A stretch of DNA of 64,000 nt from Canicola haemoglobinophilus (GTDB taxonomy: Bacteria; Pseudomonadota; Gammaproteobacteria; Enterobacterales; Pasteurellaceae). Location: assembly GCF_002015075.1 (NCBI RefSeq), contig NZ_MUXZ01000004.1:93066-157065 (forward strand). Direction: 5' to 3'. Position 1 is the first letter of the stretch, and every line of letters begins with the position of its first letter. Positions 8,171-17,900 of this stretch are shown piece after piece. Below the pieces are notes generated by a model. It was not told where the DNA came from. It ran no database searches and saw only the letters and a list, made by a program, of their open reading frames with translations. A program made the translations under genes and the position numbers.

Positions 8171-10486
8171 TTGCTTAAACAGACCGCACTTGAGCAAGAA
8201 ACTACAGTGCAAGGGCAAGCGCCTGATCCTGTGGTAGTTGAAGATAGAGAGGATCAGGTTACTTTATTGTTGCAAGGTTTAACTTGTGCTGCCTGTGTTT
8301 TAAAAGTTGAAAAGGCGTTAAAAAAACAAGCGGGCGTGCGTTCTGTACAAGTCAATTTAGCGGAAAGTATTGCGTTAATTCAAGGCAATGCGGATCCGAA
8401 AACTTTGCTCCAATCTGTGATTGATGCAGGTTACGGGGCAGAAATTGTTGAAGATGAAAGAACTCGTAGAGAAAAATACGAGGTTCAAATTCAACGGGAA
8501 ATTCGCCAACGTAAACAGCAAGGCATTACCGCACTTTTTTGGGGATTGCTATTAATGCTTTGGGGCTTATTTGGCGGAAGTATGATGGTTACCGCCGAAA
8601 ATAGAAGTTATTGGGCAATTGTTGGTGCACTTACGTTGGCTATCATGCTATTTAGTGGCGGACATTTCTTTCAAAGAGCGGTGCTAAATTTACGCCGAAA
8701 AACCGCCACTATGGACACCCTTGTGGCTTTAGGTACAGGAACTGCTTGGCTTTTCTCTATGAGCATCGTTCTTATCCCGAGCTTTTTCCCCGAAAATTCT
8801 CGCCATTTATACTTTGAAGCAAGCGCTATGATTATTGGGTTAGTTAATCTTGGCAAAATGCTTGAAGTGAAAGCAAAACAGCGTTCTTCTCGTGCATTAG
8901 AAAGCTTAGTTGATCTCAGCCCTAAAACTGCACGCATTGTTACTGAACAAGGTGAACAAGAGATTTTACTGGAGCAAGTTCAACATGGCATGATTTTACG
9001 CTTAAAAACAGGCGATAAGGTTGGTGTTGACGGCACAGTCATTGAAGGACAAGCTTGGGTTGATGAAAGTATGTTGACTGGTGAGCCTTTGCCAGTAGAG
9101 AAAACAGTCGGAGAAAAAGTGAGTGCTGGAACCTTAGTTGCAGACGGTACTTTGCTGTTCCGAGCTGAGCAAGTTGGGCAACAAACTATGTTGGCACACA
9201 TTATCCGCACAGTTCGCCAAGCACAAAGTTCAAAACCGCAAATTGCACAATTAGCAGATAAGATTTCCGCTATTTTTGTCCCTGTTGTAATTGCTATTGC
9301 CTTATTTGCGAGCGCCATTTGGTATGTGTATGGACCACAACCAAACTTATCTTATGCTTTAGTCATTTTCACAACCATCTTAATTATTTCTTGCCCTTGC
9401 GCACTAGGATTAGCCATTCCCATGTCGATTATTGCTGGCATTGGGCGAGCAGCGGAATTAGGCATTTTAGTGCGAGATGCTGATGCGTTACAAAAAGCCG
9501 CTCGTGCAGATACGCTCGTTTTTGATAAAACAGGCACGTTAACGCAAGGTTTACCAAAAGTGACCGCACTTTATTGCTTCAACGACTATCAACAAACAGA
9601 GGTTATTCAATTTGCGGCTACTCTTGAGCAAGGTGCAAGCCATCCTTTAGCTAAAGCTATTTTAGACTTTGCTGCAACGCATAAAGTGGATTTAACCTCT
9701 ATTGCTCATTTTCAAACTTTGCAAGGGCTAGGAGTACAAGGGGTAGGAGTGCAAGGGAAAATTGCCAAAAAACAAATTTTGCTAGGAAATAAAACCTTAA
9801 TGTTGCAACAAGATATTGATTGCCATTTAGCTGAGGATATTTTTCAGCAAAAAAGTGCGGTGGGATCTACAGTAGTTTTTTTAGCCGTAGAAAAACAACT
9901 TGCTGGCGTTTTTGTATTACAGGATCCATTGCGAGAAGATAGCGCACAAGCCTTGCAACGTTTAGCCAAACAGGGCTATCAGCTAATCATGTTGACGGGC
10001 GATCAAGAAAAAACAGCACAAAGCATTGCTCAAGGATTGCCAATTAAGCGTATTATTGCGGGCGTTTTACCAAGCGAAAAAGCGCAAGTGATTGTGGAGC
10101 TACAGCAGCAAGGGCATAAAGTCGTGATGGTGGGCGATGGTATTAATGATGCCCCAGCTCTTGCCCAAGCGGATGTGAGTATTGCCATGGGGACAGGTTC
10201 TGATATTGCTATTGAAACTTCTGAACTGACTTTGATGCGACATAGCATAAGTGCGGTGGCAGATGGGATTGTTTTATCCAAAGGAATATTAAGCAATATG
10301 AAACAGAACTTATTAGGTGCCTTTGTCTATAATGTTTTGGGTATTCCTATTGCTGCTGGTGTGCTTTATCCTTTCTGGCAATTTTTGCTTAATCCAATGA
10401 TTGCAGGTGTGGCAATGGCACTTTCTTCCATTACCGTTGCCACTAATGCGAACCGCTTGCAGAAATTTAAGGTTAAAGAAGATTAG
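8171..10486 (+). CDS. copA: Copper-exporting P1B-type ATPase
   Basis: Pumps Cu(I) out of the cytoplasm. Counting from TTG 8171 (771 residues), an HMA domain carries CAAC at 39-42. Then come the membrane helices, an actuator loop with LTGEP, the ion-binding CPC at 408-410, the phosphorylated DKTGT at 452-456, an HP motif (ASHPLA) and GDGINDAP. The start is uncertain: TTG 8171 has no ribosome site, later GTG codons at 8207 and 8231 are no better, and the frame is open upstream into copZ. Translation by a -1 shift from copZ, or re-initiation after its stop, should be considered. An uptake sequence lies in the linker coding region. Confidence 0.93.
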   Translation: MLKQTALEQETTVQGQAPDPVVVEDREDQVTLLLQGLTCAACVLKVEKALKKQAGVRSVQVNLAESIALIQGNADPKTLLQSVIDAGYGAEIVEDERTRREKYEVQIQREIRQRKQQGITALFWGLLLMLWGLFGGSMMVTAENRSYWAIVGALTLAIMLFSGGHFFQRAVLNLRRKTATMDTLVALGTGTAWLFSMSIVLIPSFFPENSRHLYFEASAMIIGLVNLGKMLEVKAKQRSSRALESLVDLSPKTARIVTEQGEQEILLEQVQHGMILRLKTGDKVGVDGTVIEGQAWVDESMLTGEPLPVEKTVGEKVSAGTLVADGTLLFRAEQVGQQTMLAHIIRTVRQAQSSKPQIAQLADKISAIFVPVVIAIALFASAIWYVYGPQPNLSYALVIFTTILIISCPCALGLAIPMSIIAGIGRAAELGILVRDADALQKAARADTLVFDKTGTLTQGLPKVTALYCFNDYQQTEVIQFAATLEQGASHPLAKAILDFAATHKVDLTSIAHFQTLQGLGVQGVGVQGKIAKKQILLGNKTLMLQQDIDCHLAEDIFQQKSAVGSTVVFLAVEKQLAGVFVLQDPLREDSAQALQRLAKQGYQLIMLTGDQEKTAQSIAQGLPIKRIIAGVLPSEKAQVIVELQQQGHKVVMVGDGINDAPALAQADVSIAMGTGSDIAIETSELTLMRHSISAVADGIVLSKGILSNMKQNLLGAFVYNVLGIPIAAGVLYPFWQFLLNPMIAGVAMALSSITVATNANRLQKFKVKED

Positions 10487-10499
10487 TTTTATTTTGGGG

Positions 10500-10535
10500 T
10501 GGCATTGTGGCGAACTACAATGCCATCTTTATTTT
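10500..10535 (+). terminator. copA terminator
   Basis: TGGCATTGT pairs with ACAATGCCA across an 8-nt loop (10500-10525). A T-rich tail follows, so this is a rho-independent terminator just after copA. Confidence 0.8.
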
Positions 10536-10603
10536 TAGGAAAATTGAAGAATAAAACGTTATCGTGAGAATGTTTCTAGCTCTTTATAAAACACTTAAAT
10601 AAA

Positions 10604-10619
10604 TGTGATGCAGATCACA
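10604..10619. promoter_or_regulatory. CRP site 1 upstream of mtlA
   Basis: TGTGA-N6-TCACA, an exact match to the CRP consensus halves, flanked by A/T on both sides. Its centre is 40 bp from that of site 2. Confidence 0.85.
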
Positions 10620-10643
10620 TTTATTTTTTATAAAAATAAAATA

Positions 10644-10659
10644 TGTGAAATAAATCACA
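10644..10659. promoter_or_regulatory. CRP site 2 upstream of mtlA
   Basis: A second exact TGTGA-N6-TCACA. Centre-to-centre spacing is 40 bp to site 1 and 42 bp to site 3, close to four helical turns, so all three dimers would face roughly the same side of the DNA. Confidence 0.85.
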
Positions 10660-10685
10660 TTTATTAAAATATATAAATTTTCTAG

Positions 10686-10701
10686 TGTGATCTATATCAC
10701 A
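10686..10701. promoter_or_regulatory. CRP site 3, proximal to mtlA
   Basis: A third exact TGTGA-N6-TCACA, 82 bp before the mtlA start. It is the one best placed to contact RNA polymerase; the -10 element downstream is not clear enough to call. Confidence 0.85.
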
Positions 10702-10782
10702 TTTTAAGATAAATTTAATTGGAACTAAAAATAATCAGTGCTATTTTTTGTGTGTCTTTTAAACATACTTTTCGAGGTTAGC

Positions 10783-12642
10783 ATGTCTTCAAATTTTAAA
10801 GTAAAAGTCCAATCTTTTGGACGTTTTTTATCCAATATGGTAATGCCAAATATCGGGGCATTTATTGCTTGGGGATTTATTACCGCTCTATTTATTCCAA
10901 CAGGTTGGTTACCAAATGAAAGCTTTGCAAAACTTGTTGGTCCAATGATTACCTATCTACTCCCTTTATTAATTGGCTATAGTGGTGGTCGTTTGGTTGG
11001 TGGTGAGCGTGGAGCTGTGGTTGGTGCAATCACCACAATGGGGATTATTGTTGGTTCAGAAATTCCAATGTTCTTAGGGGCAATGATTGTTGGTCCACTT
11101 GGTGGCTGGGTAATTAAAACCTTTGATAAAGCGATTGAGAGTAAGGTAAAAAGTGGTTTTGAGATGTTAGTTAATAACTTCTCTGCTGGTATCATCGGAA
11201 TGCTTTTAGCTTTACTCTCTTTCAGTGTGATTGGTGAATTAGTTAGTCAAATTTCAGCACTTCTTGCTTCTGGTGTAAATGCGTTAGTTGAGGCAAACTT
11301 GCTTCCTTTAACCTCTTTGATTGTTGAACCTGCAAAAATCCTATTCTTAAATAATGCGATTAATCACGGAATTTTCTCTCCGCTTGGCATTCAACAATCT
11401 GCTGAGTTAGGAAAATCCATTTTCTTCCTTATTGAAGCTAATCCAGGTCCAGGTTTAGGTATCTTACTTGCTTATCTTTTCTTTGGTAGAGGCTCAGCAA
11501 AACAAAGTGCAGGTAGCGCATCTATTATCCACTTTTTCGGAGGGATTCACGAAATTTATTTTCCTTATGTATTGATGAATCCTCGTCTAATTCTAGCCGT
11601 AATTGCTGGTGGTATGGTTGGTGTATTAACTAATGTATTGCTTGGTGGAGGATTGGTCTCTCCAGCTTCTCCTGGATCAATTATTGCAGTGTTAGCAATG
11701 ACGCCAGCTGGTGCTCACTTAGCTGTAATTACCTCTGTTATTTTGTCTTGTGCGGTCACTTTTTTAATTGCTTCTGTGTTGTTAAAAGCACAGAAAAATG
11801 ATGTGTCTTTAGAAGATGCTCAAGCTAAAATGAAGTCAATGAAATCTGGCAATTCAGTTGCGTTACAATCAAACCAAATTGATAAAATCTATGTTTCCTG
11901 CGATGCAGGCATGGGGTCAAGTGCAATGGGAGCTAGTTTATTACGCAAGAAAGTTCAGGCTGCAGGCTTAAATATTGTCGTTCAAAATGTTGCGATTAAT
12001 GATTTACCGACAGATGCTCAATTAGTGGTTACGCATAAGGACTTGACGGCAAGAGCCCAAAAACAAGCACCAAATGCTCAACATCTGTCTTTAGCTAACT
12101 TTTTAGATAATGCTTTTTACGACCAACTTGTTATGCAACTTATTGAAAAAAATTCAGTAACAGAGAGTGTGCAAGCGGTAAGTTCTGAGCAAAAATCAGC
12201 AAATGCAGTATTCAGCCTAGATAAATCACAAATCTTTTTGAATTTGAAAGCAAATTCAAAAGAAGAAGCGATTCAATTTGCAGGTGAGCAACTTGTGAAA
12301 TTAGGTTTTGCTGAAGCAGAGTATATCCCTGCAATGTTTGAGAGGGAGTCTCAAGTTTCGACCTATTTGGGTGAGGGAATTGCAGTTCCGCACGGCACCA
12401 TTGAAGCGAAAGATAAAGTATTGAAGACAGGAATTGTATTCTGTCAATATCCTGATGGTGTAAAATTTACAGAGGAAGAAGATGGTATCGCTAAATTAGT
12501 GATAGGTATTGCTGCACGCAATAATGAGCATTTACAAGTTGTAAACTCCATTACTAATGCGTTAGATGATGAAAAAACAATGGCAACATTAACGCAAACT
12601 AATGATCCAGAACAAGTTTTAGCATTACTCACTAGGGCATAA
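10783..12642 (+). CDS. mtlA: Mannitol-specific PTS enzyme IICBA
   Basis: Takes up mannitol and phosphorylates it to mannitol 1-phosphate. The 619 residues from ATG 10783 (preceded by CGAGG) carry all three PTS units in the E. coli order. The membrane IIC unit is about residues 1-340 ([19 protein letters not shown]). The IIB unit holds the phospho-cysteine in [13 protein letters not shown] near 380. The IIA unit has the phospho-histidine in IAVPHGT near 545. The longer frame to 10738 adds a hydrophobic tail not found in the family. Three CRP sites upstream point to strong catabolite control. mtlD and mtlR follow on the same strand. Confidence 0.96.
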   Translation: MSSNFKVKVQSFGRFLSNMVMPNIGAFIAWGFITALFIPTGWLPNESFAKLVGPMITYLLPLLIGYSGGRLVGGERGAVVGAITTMGIIVGSEIPMFLGAMIVGPLGGWVIKTFDKAIESKVKSGFEMLVNNFSAGIIGMLLALLSFSVIGELVSQISALLASGVNALVEANLLPLTSLIVEPAKILFLNNAINHGIFSPLGIQQSAELGKSIFFLIEANPGPGLGILLAYLFFGRGSAKQSAGSASIIHFFGGIHEIYFPYVLMNPRLILAVIAGGMVGVLTNVLLGGGLVSPASPGSIIAVLAMTPAGAHLAVITSVILSCAVTFLIASVLLKAQKNDVSLEDAQAKMKSMKSGNSVALQSNQIDKIYVSCDAGMGSSAMGASLLRKKVQAAGLNIVVQNVAINDLPTDAQLVVTHKDLTARAQKQAPNAQHLSLANFLDNAFYDQLVMQLIEKNSVTESVQAVSSEQKSANAVFSLDKSQIFLNLKANSKEEAIQFAGEQLVKLGFAEAEYIPAMFERESQVSTYLGEGIAVPHGTIEAKDKVLKTGIVFCQYPDGVKFTEEEDGIAKLVIGIAARNNEHLQVVNSITNALDDEKTMATLTQTNDPEQVLALLTRA

Positions 12643-12650
12643 TAATTTAT

Positions 12651-12676
12651 GGCACGGATTTACGTGCCTATTTTTT
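12651..12676 (+). terminator. Intra-operon hairpin between mtlA and mtlD
   Basis: GGCACG pairs with CGTGCC over a 6-nt loop and is followed by TATTTTTT, a good intrinsic terminator shape in the 53-nt mtlA-mtlD gap. It would reduce mtlD/mtlR expression relative to mtlA, or protect the mtlA 3' end. Confidence 0.7.
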
Positions 12677-12695
12677 GAAGTTTAAGGAAATATAC

Positions 12696-13835
12696 ATGAA
12701 GGCATTACATTTTGGCGCAGGAAATATTGGGCGTGGTTTTATTGGCAAGCTATTAGTGGATTCAAATATTCGAGTAACTTTTGCAGATATTAACCAATCT
12801 CAAATCGATCAAATTAATCAACGCCAGCAATATGGGGTGAAAATTGTGGGCGATAACAGCCGTTTAGAGCGAGTTACTCAAATTAACGCGATTAATTCGA
12901 GTGATGAACTTGCGGTATTAAGAGCGGTGGCAGAAACGGATCTTATTACTACCGCAGTAGGACCAAATGTTCTAACTATCCTTGCCCCATTATTTGCCAA
13001 AGCATTGATAAATCGTTTGGAACAAGGAAATCAAAAAACACTGAATATCATTGCTTGTGAGAATATGGTACGTGGAACTTCATTTTTTAAAGAGAAAATC
13101 TTTGAGTATCTTACGCCATTACAACAAGCCAATGTAGAGCAATTTGTTGGTTTCGTTGATTCAGCTGTAGATAGAATAGTTCCACCAGCTGAAGTAAATC
13201 CCAATGATCCGTTAGAGGTTACCGTAGAGGAGTTCAGCGAATGGATTGTCGATAAAACACAATTTAAAGGTGAAATTCCTCAAATTACAGGAATGGAATT
13301 AACGGATAATCTTCTTGCATTTGTTGAGCGTAAGCTCTTTACCCTGAATACAGGGCATTTAGTTTGTGCTTATTTGGGGAAAAATGCAGGGGTAAAATGG
13401 ATCAAAGAAGCTATTGGCATTGATACAATTCGTCAAGCTGTAAAAGCGACAATGGAGGAAAGTGGAGCCGTGTTAATTAAACGTTATGGCTTTGATCCAG
13501 AAGCTCACTACACCTATATTGAGAAAATTCTCAAGCGTTTTGCTAATCCTTACTTAAATGATGATGTAAATCGTGTCGGACGTGAGCCAATCCGTAAGTT
13601 GAGTCCAAATGATCGTTTGATCAAACCTCTATTAGGAACACTTGAGTATGACTTACCACATAATCATCTCGTTGAGGGGGTTGTGATGGCGTTAAAATAC
13701 AAAAATGAAGAGGATCCACAAGCTGTTGAGTTAAGAGCTTTTATTGCAAAGAATGGGGTGCGTGAAGCAATTAAACACTATACAGGATTAAGTAATGATG
13801 CTGTGATTAATGAAATTGTGGTGCGTTATTCATAA
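12696..13835 (+). CDS. mtlD: Mannitol-1-phosphate 5-dehydrogenase
   Basis: Oxidises mannitol 1-phosphate to fructose 6-phosphate with NAD+, feeding glycolysis. There are 379 residues from ATG 12696, after TAAGGAAA (E. coli MtlD is 382). The N-terminal nucleotide-binding motif [13 protein letters not shown] is at residues 4-16. The long-chain dehydrogenase segment containing ENMVRGT and the [11 protein letters not shown] region are conserved. The stop codon overlaps the mtlR start by one base, so the two are translationally coupled. Confidence 0.97.
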   Translation: MKALHFGAGNIGRGFIGKLLVDSNIRVTFADINQSQIDQINQRQQYGVKIVGDNSRLERVTQINAINSSDELAVLRAVAETDLITTAVGPNVLTILAPLFAKALINRLEQGNQKTLNIIACENMVRGTSFFKEKIFEYLTPLQQANVEQFVGFVDSAVDRIVPPAEVNPNDPLEVTVEEFSEWIVDKTQFKGEIPQITGMELTDNLLAFVERKLFTLNTGHLVCAYLGKNAGVKWIKEAIGIDTIRQAVKATMEESGAVLIKRYGFDPEAHYTYIEKILKRFANPYLNDDVNRVGREPIRKLSPNDRLIKPLLGTLEYDLPHNHLVEGVVMALKYKNEEDPQAVELRAFIAKNGVREAIKHYTGLSNDAVINEIVVRYS

Positions 13836-14356
13836 TGTTGCAACAAGATCAAGTTATTGAAAAATTAAGTGAGATTGCCACAGTTCGTGGCTTTCTTGCT
13901 TTCTCTACTCAGCAGATATCAGAACATATTGAGCAGCTTATTCAACGGGTATTTCGTAAGGAAGACTTTGCATTGAAATCTGTTGTTGATTCTTTATTTG
14001 AACACCAAGGACCACTTGCAGAATTGCCAGTAAGATTAAAGCTATTACTTGGTTTAGGCGTTATATCTGCTAATACTTATGAAGATGTTAATGCATTTTT
14101 TCAATTCAAATTAGCTCTAAGTGATGAGGTTGAGGAACCAACGTTTTCATCTCCGCCTGTTATTTATTTTGTGCAACAATTGCATTGTGTTGACCTCATT
14201 TCAATTCCCCAATTTAGCGAAATGAAATTGCTCAATAATAAAGACTCAATGCAATTTCAGATGCAACAAATTCGTTTGGAAAAAATAATAAAATCTAGCT
14301 TAATTTTAGGTGTTAGTGAAATTTTGAGATCTTTGGATGTGGAAAGCCCAATTTAA
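13835..14356 (+). CDS. mtlR: Mannitol operon repressor MtlR
   Basis: 173 residues, mostly helical, in the position and size range of MtlR (E. coli 195). That protein represses the mannitol operon and lacks a classical helix-turn-helix. The call rests on the one-base overlap with mtlD and overall resemblance (GFLAFSTQQI near the start, LPVRLKLLLGLGVI in the middle). It ends before an untranscribed-looking gap that holds the next promoter. Confidence 0.88.
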   Translation: MLQQDQVIEKLSEIATVRGFLAFSTQQISEHIEQLIQRVFRKEDFALKSVVDSLFEHQGPLAELPVRLKLLLGLGVISANTYEDVNAFFQFKLALSDEVEEPTFSSPPVIYFVQQLHCVDLISIPQFSEMKLLNNKDSMQFQMQQIRLEKIIKSSLILGVSEILRSLDVESPI

Positions 14357-14426
14357 AAATTTTGTTCAAATTTGGCAGGATTATTTTCAATTAATAGTTT
14401 CAAAATAATACCTCTTCTTAGAAAAT

Positions 14427-14435
14427 TGCTATAAT
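14427..14435 (+). promoter_or_regulatory. Extended -10 promoter of the UPF0756 gene
   Basis: TGCTATAAT is a perfect extended -10 (TGnTATAAT) 44 bp before the ATG. No good -35 precedes it, as expected for extended -10 promoters. Confidence 0.6.
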
Positions 14436-14478
14436 TGGCATCGTTTTTGAGAATTAACAATTTGCTAGGAAAATTCTG

Positions 14479-14934
14479 ATGTCATTACAATTTAATTCAA
14501 TCACCTTATTATTGGTTATGCTCATTTTGCTCGGTGTGTTAGGCAATAATAGCTCCATTACCATTTCCGCTACGATCTTACTTCTAATGCAACAAACCTT
14601 TTTAGCCAAATATATTCCATTTATGGAAAAGCATGGCGTAAATATTGGCATCATTATTCTTACTATTGGCGTTCTAAGCCCTATTATTTCGGGTAAAGTT
14701 CAATTGCCAAATTGGACAGCCTTTATTCATTGGAAAATGTTTTTAGCCATGGCAATTGGTGTGCTTGTTGCATGGTTTGGTGGGCGTGGCGTGAACTTAA
14801 TGGGGGCACAACCTTCCTTATTAACAGGTTTATTATTAGGCACGATTTTGGGTGTCGCATTTTTGGGTGGCGTTCCCGTTGGACCTTTAATTGCCGCTGG
14901 GATTTTGTCCTTATTTATTGGCAAAACAGGCTAA
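14479..14934 (+). CDS. yeaL: UPF0756 (DUF441) inner-membrane protein, YeaL family
   Basis: 151 residues with four strongly hydrophobic stretches and little else, an integral membrane protein. [14 protein letters not shown] and the [12 protein letters not shown] segment near the C-terminus match E. coli YeaL. Function is unknown in any organism. The ATG follows TAGGAAA. hrpA follows after 46 nt. Confidence 0.9.
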   Translation: MSLQFNSITLLLVMLILLGVLGNNSSITISATILLLMQQTFLAKYIPFMEKHGVNIGIIILTIGVLSPIISGKVQLPNWTAFIHWKMFLAMAIGVLVAWFGGRGVNLMGAQPSLLTGLLLGTILGVAFLGGVPVGPLIAAGILSLFIGKTG

Positions 14935-14980
14935 GATATTTTTATCTCTCCATTTACTGAATTTGAATAATATAAAAACA

Positions 14981-17900
14981 ATGAAGAAAACAATAAAAAA
15001 AACCGTTTTTAACCCACAACAACAGGCATTGTTAACACAGCTTACAGATATGATGCTGGTTGATCATCGCCGTTTATTTGCTCGTATTAAAGGCATAAGC
15101 CAAATCAAAAATCCTACTCATATCAACAATGTTATTACAGAAATTGAGCAGCAAATCCAGCAAGCACAAGCTCGCTTTTTACAACGAAAAAGTGCGGTGC
15201 CAAAAATTGAATTTCCTGAAAATTTACCCGTAAGTCAAAGAAAAGCAGAAATCCAAAAACTTATTCAAGATCATCAAGTGGTAGTGATCGCTGGGGAAAC
15301 AGGTTCAGGAAAAACCACGCAATTACCGAAAATGTGCTTGGAGTTAGGGTTAGGGCAAAGGGGCTTAATTGGGCATACTCAGCCACGCCGTATTGCCGCA
15401 CGTTCAGTGGCGACAAGAATTGCTGAAGAGTTAAATACTAGCCTTGGTGGAATAGTAGGTTATAAAGTGCGGTTTAATGATCAAATCAGTGATCAAACGC
15501 AAATTAAATTAATGACAGACGGTATTTTGCTGGCTGAAATTCAATCTGATCGTTTTTTAAACCAATATGATACGCTGATTATTGATGAAGCCCATGAACG
15601 TAGCCTGAACAATGATTTTATCCTAGGTTATTTGAAACAATTGCTTCCTCGCCGTCCTGATCTCAAAGTAATTATTACTTCTGCAACCATTGATGTGGAG
15701 CGTTTTTCACAACATTTTAATCATGCGCCAATTATTGAAGTATCTGGACGTACTTATCCAGTAGAAGTGCGGTATCGTCCAATTGTTGAGGACGAAGATC
15801 AAGATCAGTTACAAGGGATTTTAAATGCCGTTGATGAGCTACAAGGCGAAGGGGCTGGCGATATTTTGATTTTCCTAAATGGAGAGCGAGAAATCAGAGA
15901 TACCGCAGAGGCATTGCAAAAATTAGAATTAAAACACACCGAAATTTTACCGCTCTTTGCACGACTTTCCGCACAAGAACAAAATAAAATTTTTCATCCG
16001 AGTAATTTAAATCGCATCGTGTTAGCTACTAATGTGGCAGAAACTTCATTAACTGTACCGGGCATAAAATATGTTATAGATCTGGGCACTGCAAGAATTT
16101 CACGTTATAGCTACCGCACTAAAGTGCAACGCTTGCCCATTGAGCCTATTTCACAAGCCTCGGCTAATCAGCGTAAAGGGCGCTGTGGTCGTGTTTCAGA
16201 AGGGATTTGTATTCGTTTATATTCCGAAGAGGATTTTAATAATCGTCCAGAATTTACCGATCCTGAAATTCTCCGCACTAATTTGGCCTCGGTTATTTTG
16301 CAAATGACCGCTTTGGGATTGGATGATATAGATGCTTTCCCTTTTGTTGATGCGCCAGATAAACGTCATATTCAAGACGGGATTAAACTCTTAGAAGAAT
16401 TGCAAGCATTTGAATGGAAAAAAACAAAGCAAGGCGAACAACGTCAACTTACCACTGTTGGTAAGCAGTTAGCACAATTACCTGTTGATCCTCGCTTGGC
16501 GAAAATGCTGTTAAGTGCGGTGCCATTTTCTTGTTTACATGAATTGATGATTATTGTGGCTGCCTTGTCAATTCAAGATCCAAGAGAAAGACCACAAGAA
16601 AAACAACAATCAGCAGATGATAAACATCGCCGTTTTGCTGATAAAAAATCTGACTTTTTAGCCTATTTAAATTTGTGGAATTATATTCAAGAGCAACAGA
16701 AAGCCTTGAGTAAAAATCAATTCCGCCGTTTATGCCAAAAGGATTACCTGAATTATTTACGTATTCGTGAATGGCAGGATATTTATCATCAAATCCGCTT
16801 AACTGTGCGTGAAATGGGCTTGCCTATTAATTCTCAGCCTGCGGAATATGCGCAAATTCACACCGCACTTTTAAGTGGTTTGCTTTCTCATATTGGCTTA
16901 AAAGAGGCAGAAAAACAGCAATATTTAGGGGCAAGAAATGCCCATTTCTCCATTTTTCCTAACTCTGTTTTATTTAAAAAACAGCCTAAGTGGGTGGTGG
17001 CAGCAGAATTAGTAGAAACCTCTAAACTTTGGGGGAGAATGGTGGCTGATATTGAGCCTGAATGGATTGAACCATTGGCAGAACATTTGATTAAATCAAG
17101 CTATTCGGAGCCTCGCTGGTCAAAATCTCGTGGACAAGTGATTGCCAATGAAAAAGTCAGTCTTTATGGTGTGCCTATTGTTACCAATCGACAGGCGAAT
17201 TATGGTGCTATTGATCCAACCACTAGCCGTGAAATTTTTATTCAATCTGCTCTTGTTGAAGGGGATTGGAATACCAGACACAAATTCTTTTTTGCCAACC
17301 AAAAATTGATTAAAGAAGTTGAAGAATTAGAACACAAAACACGGCGCCGAGATATTTTAGTTGATGAGCGTGCTTTATTTGATTTTTATGATCAACGCAT
17401 TGGGGCAGATGTTGTTTCACAAAAACATTTTGATAGTTGGTGGAAGAAAACAGCCCAAAAAGATCCTGAATTGCTGAATTTTGAAAAGTCTTTTTTGATG
17501 AATGAAGACAATGCCAATATTAGCAAATTAGACTTCCCAAATTTTTGGTATCAAGACAATTTAAAATTGAAATTAACCTATCAATTTGAACCGGGAACAG
17601 AAGCTGATGGCGTCACTGTGCATATTCCGTTGCCATTATTAAATCAAGTTGAAATGACGGGATTTGATTGGCAAATTCCGGGACTTCGTCATGAATTAAT
17701 TGTTGCTTTGATTAAGTCTTTACCGAAATCTTTGCGCCGTAATTTTGTGCCAGCACCTAACTATGCGAGTGCATTTTTAGGTCGAGTGACACAAACGGAT
17801 AAACCTCTACTTGACACTTTAAGTTATGAGTTGCGCCGTATGACTGGAGTACAAGTGGAAGTTGATGAATGGAATTTAGCGCAAATACCACCGCACTTAA

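Noticed and set aside
9352..9537. Long antisense frames inside copA, dnaB, sucB and other genes
   Set aside because: They are opposite-strand shadows of well-supported genes, without start signals or recognisable domains.
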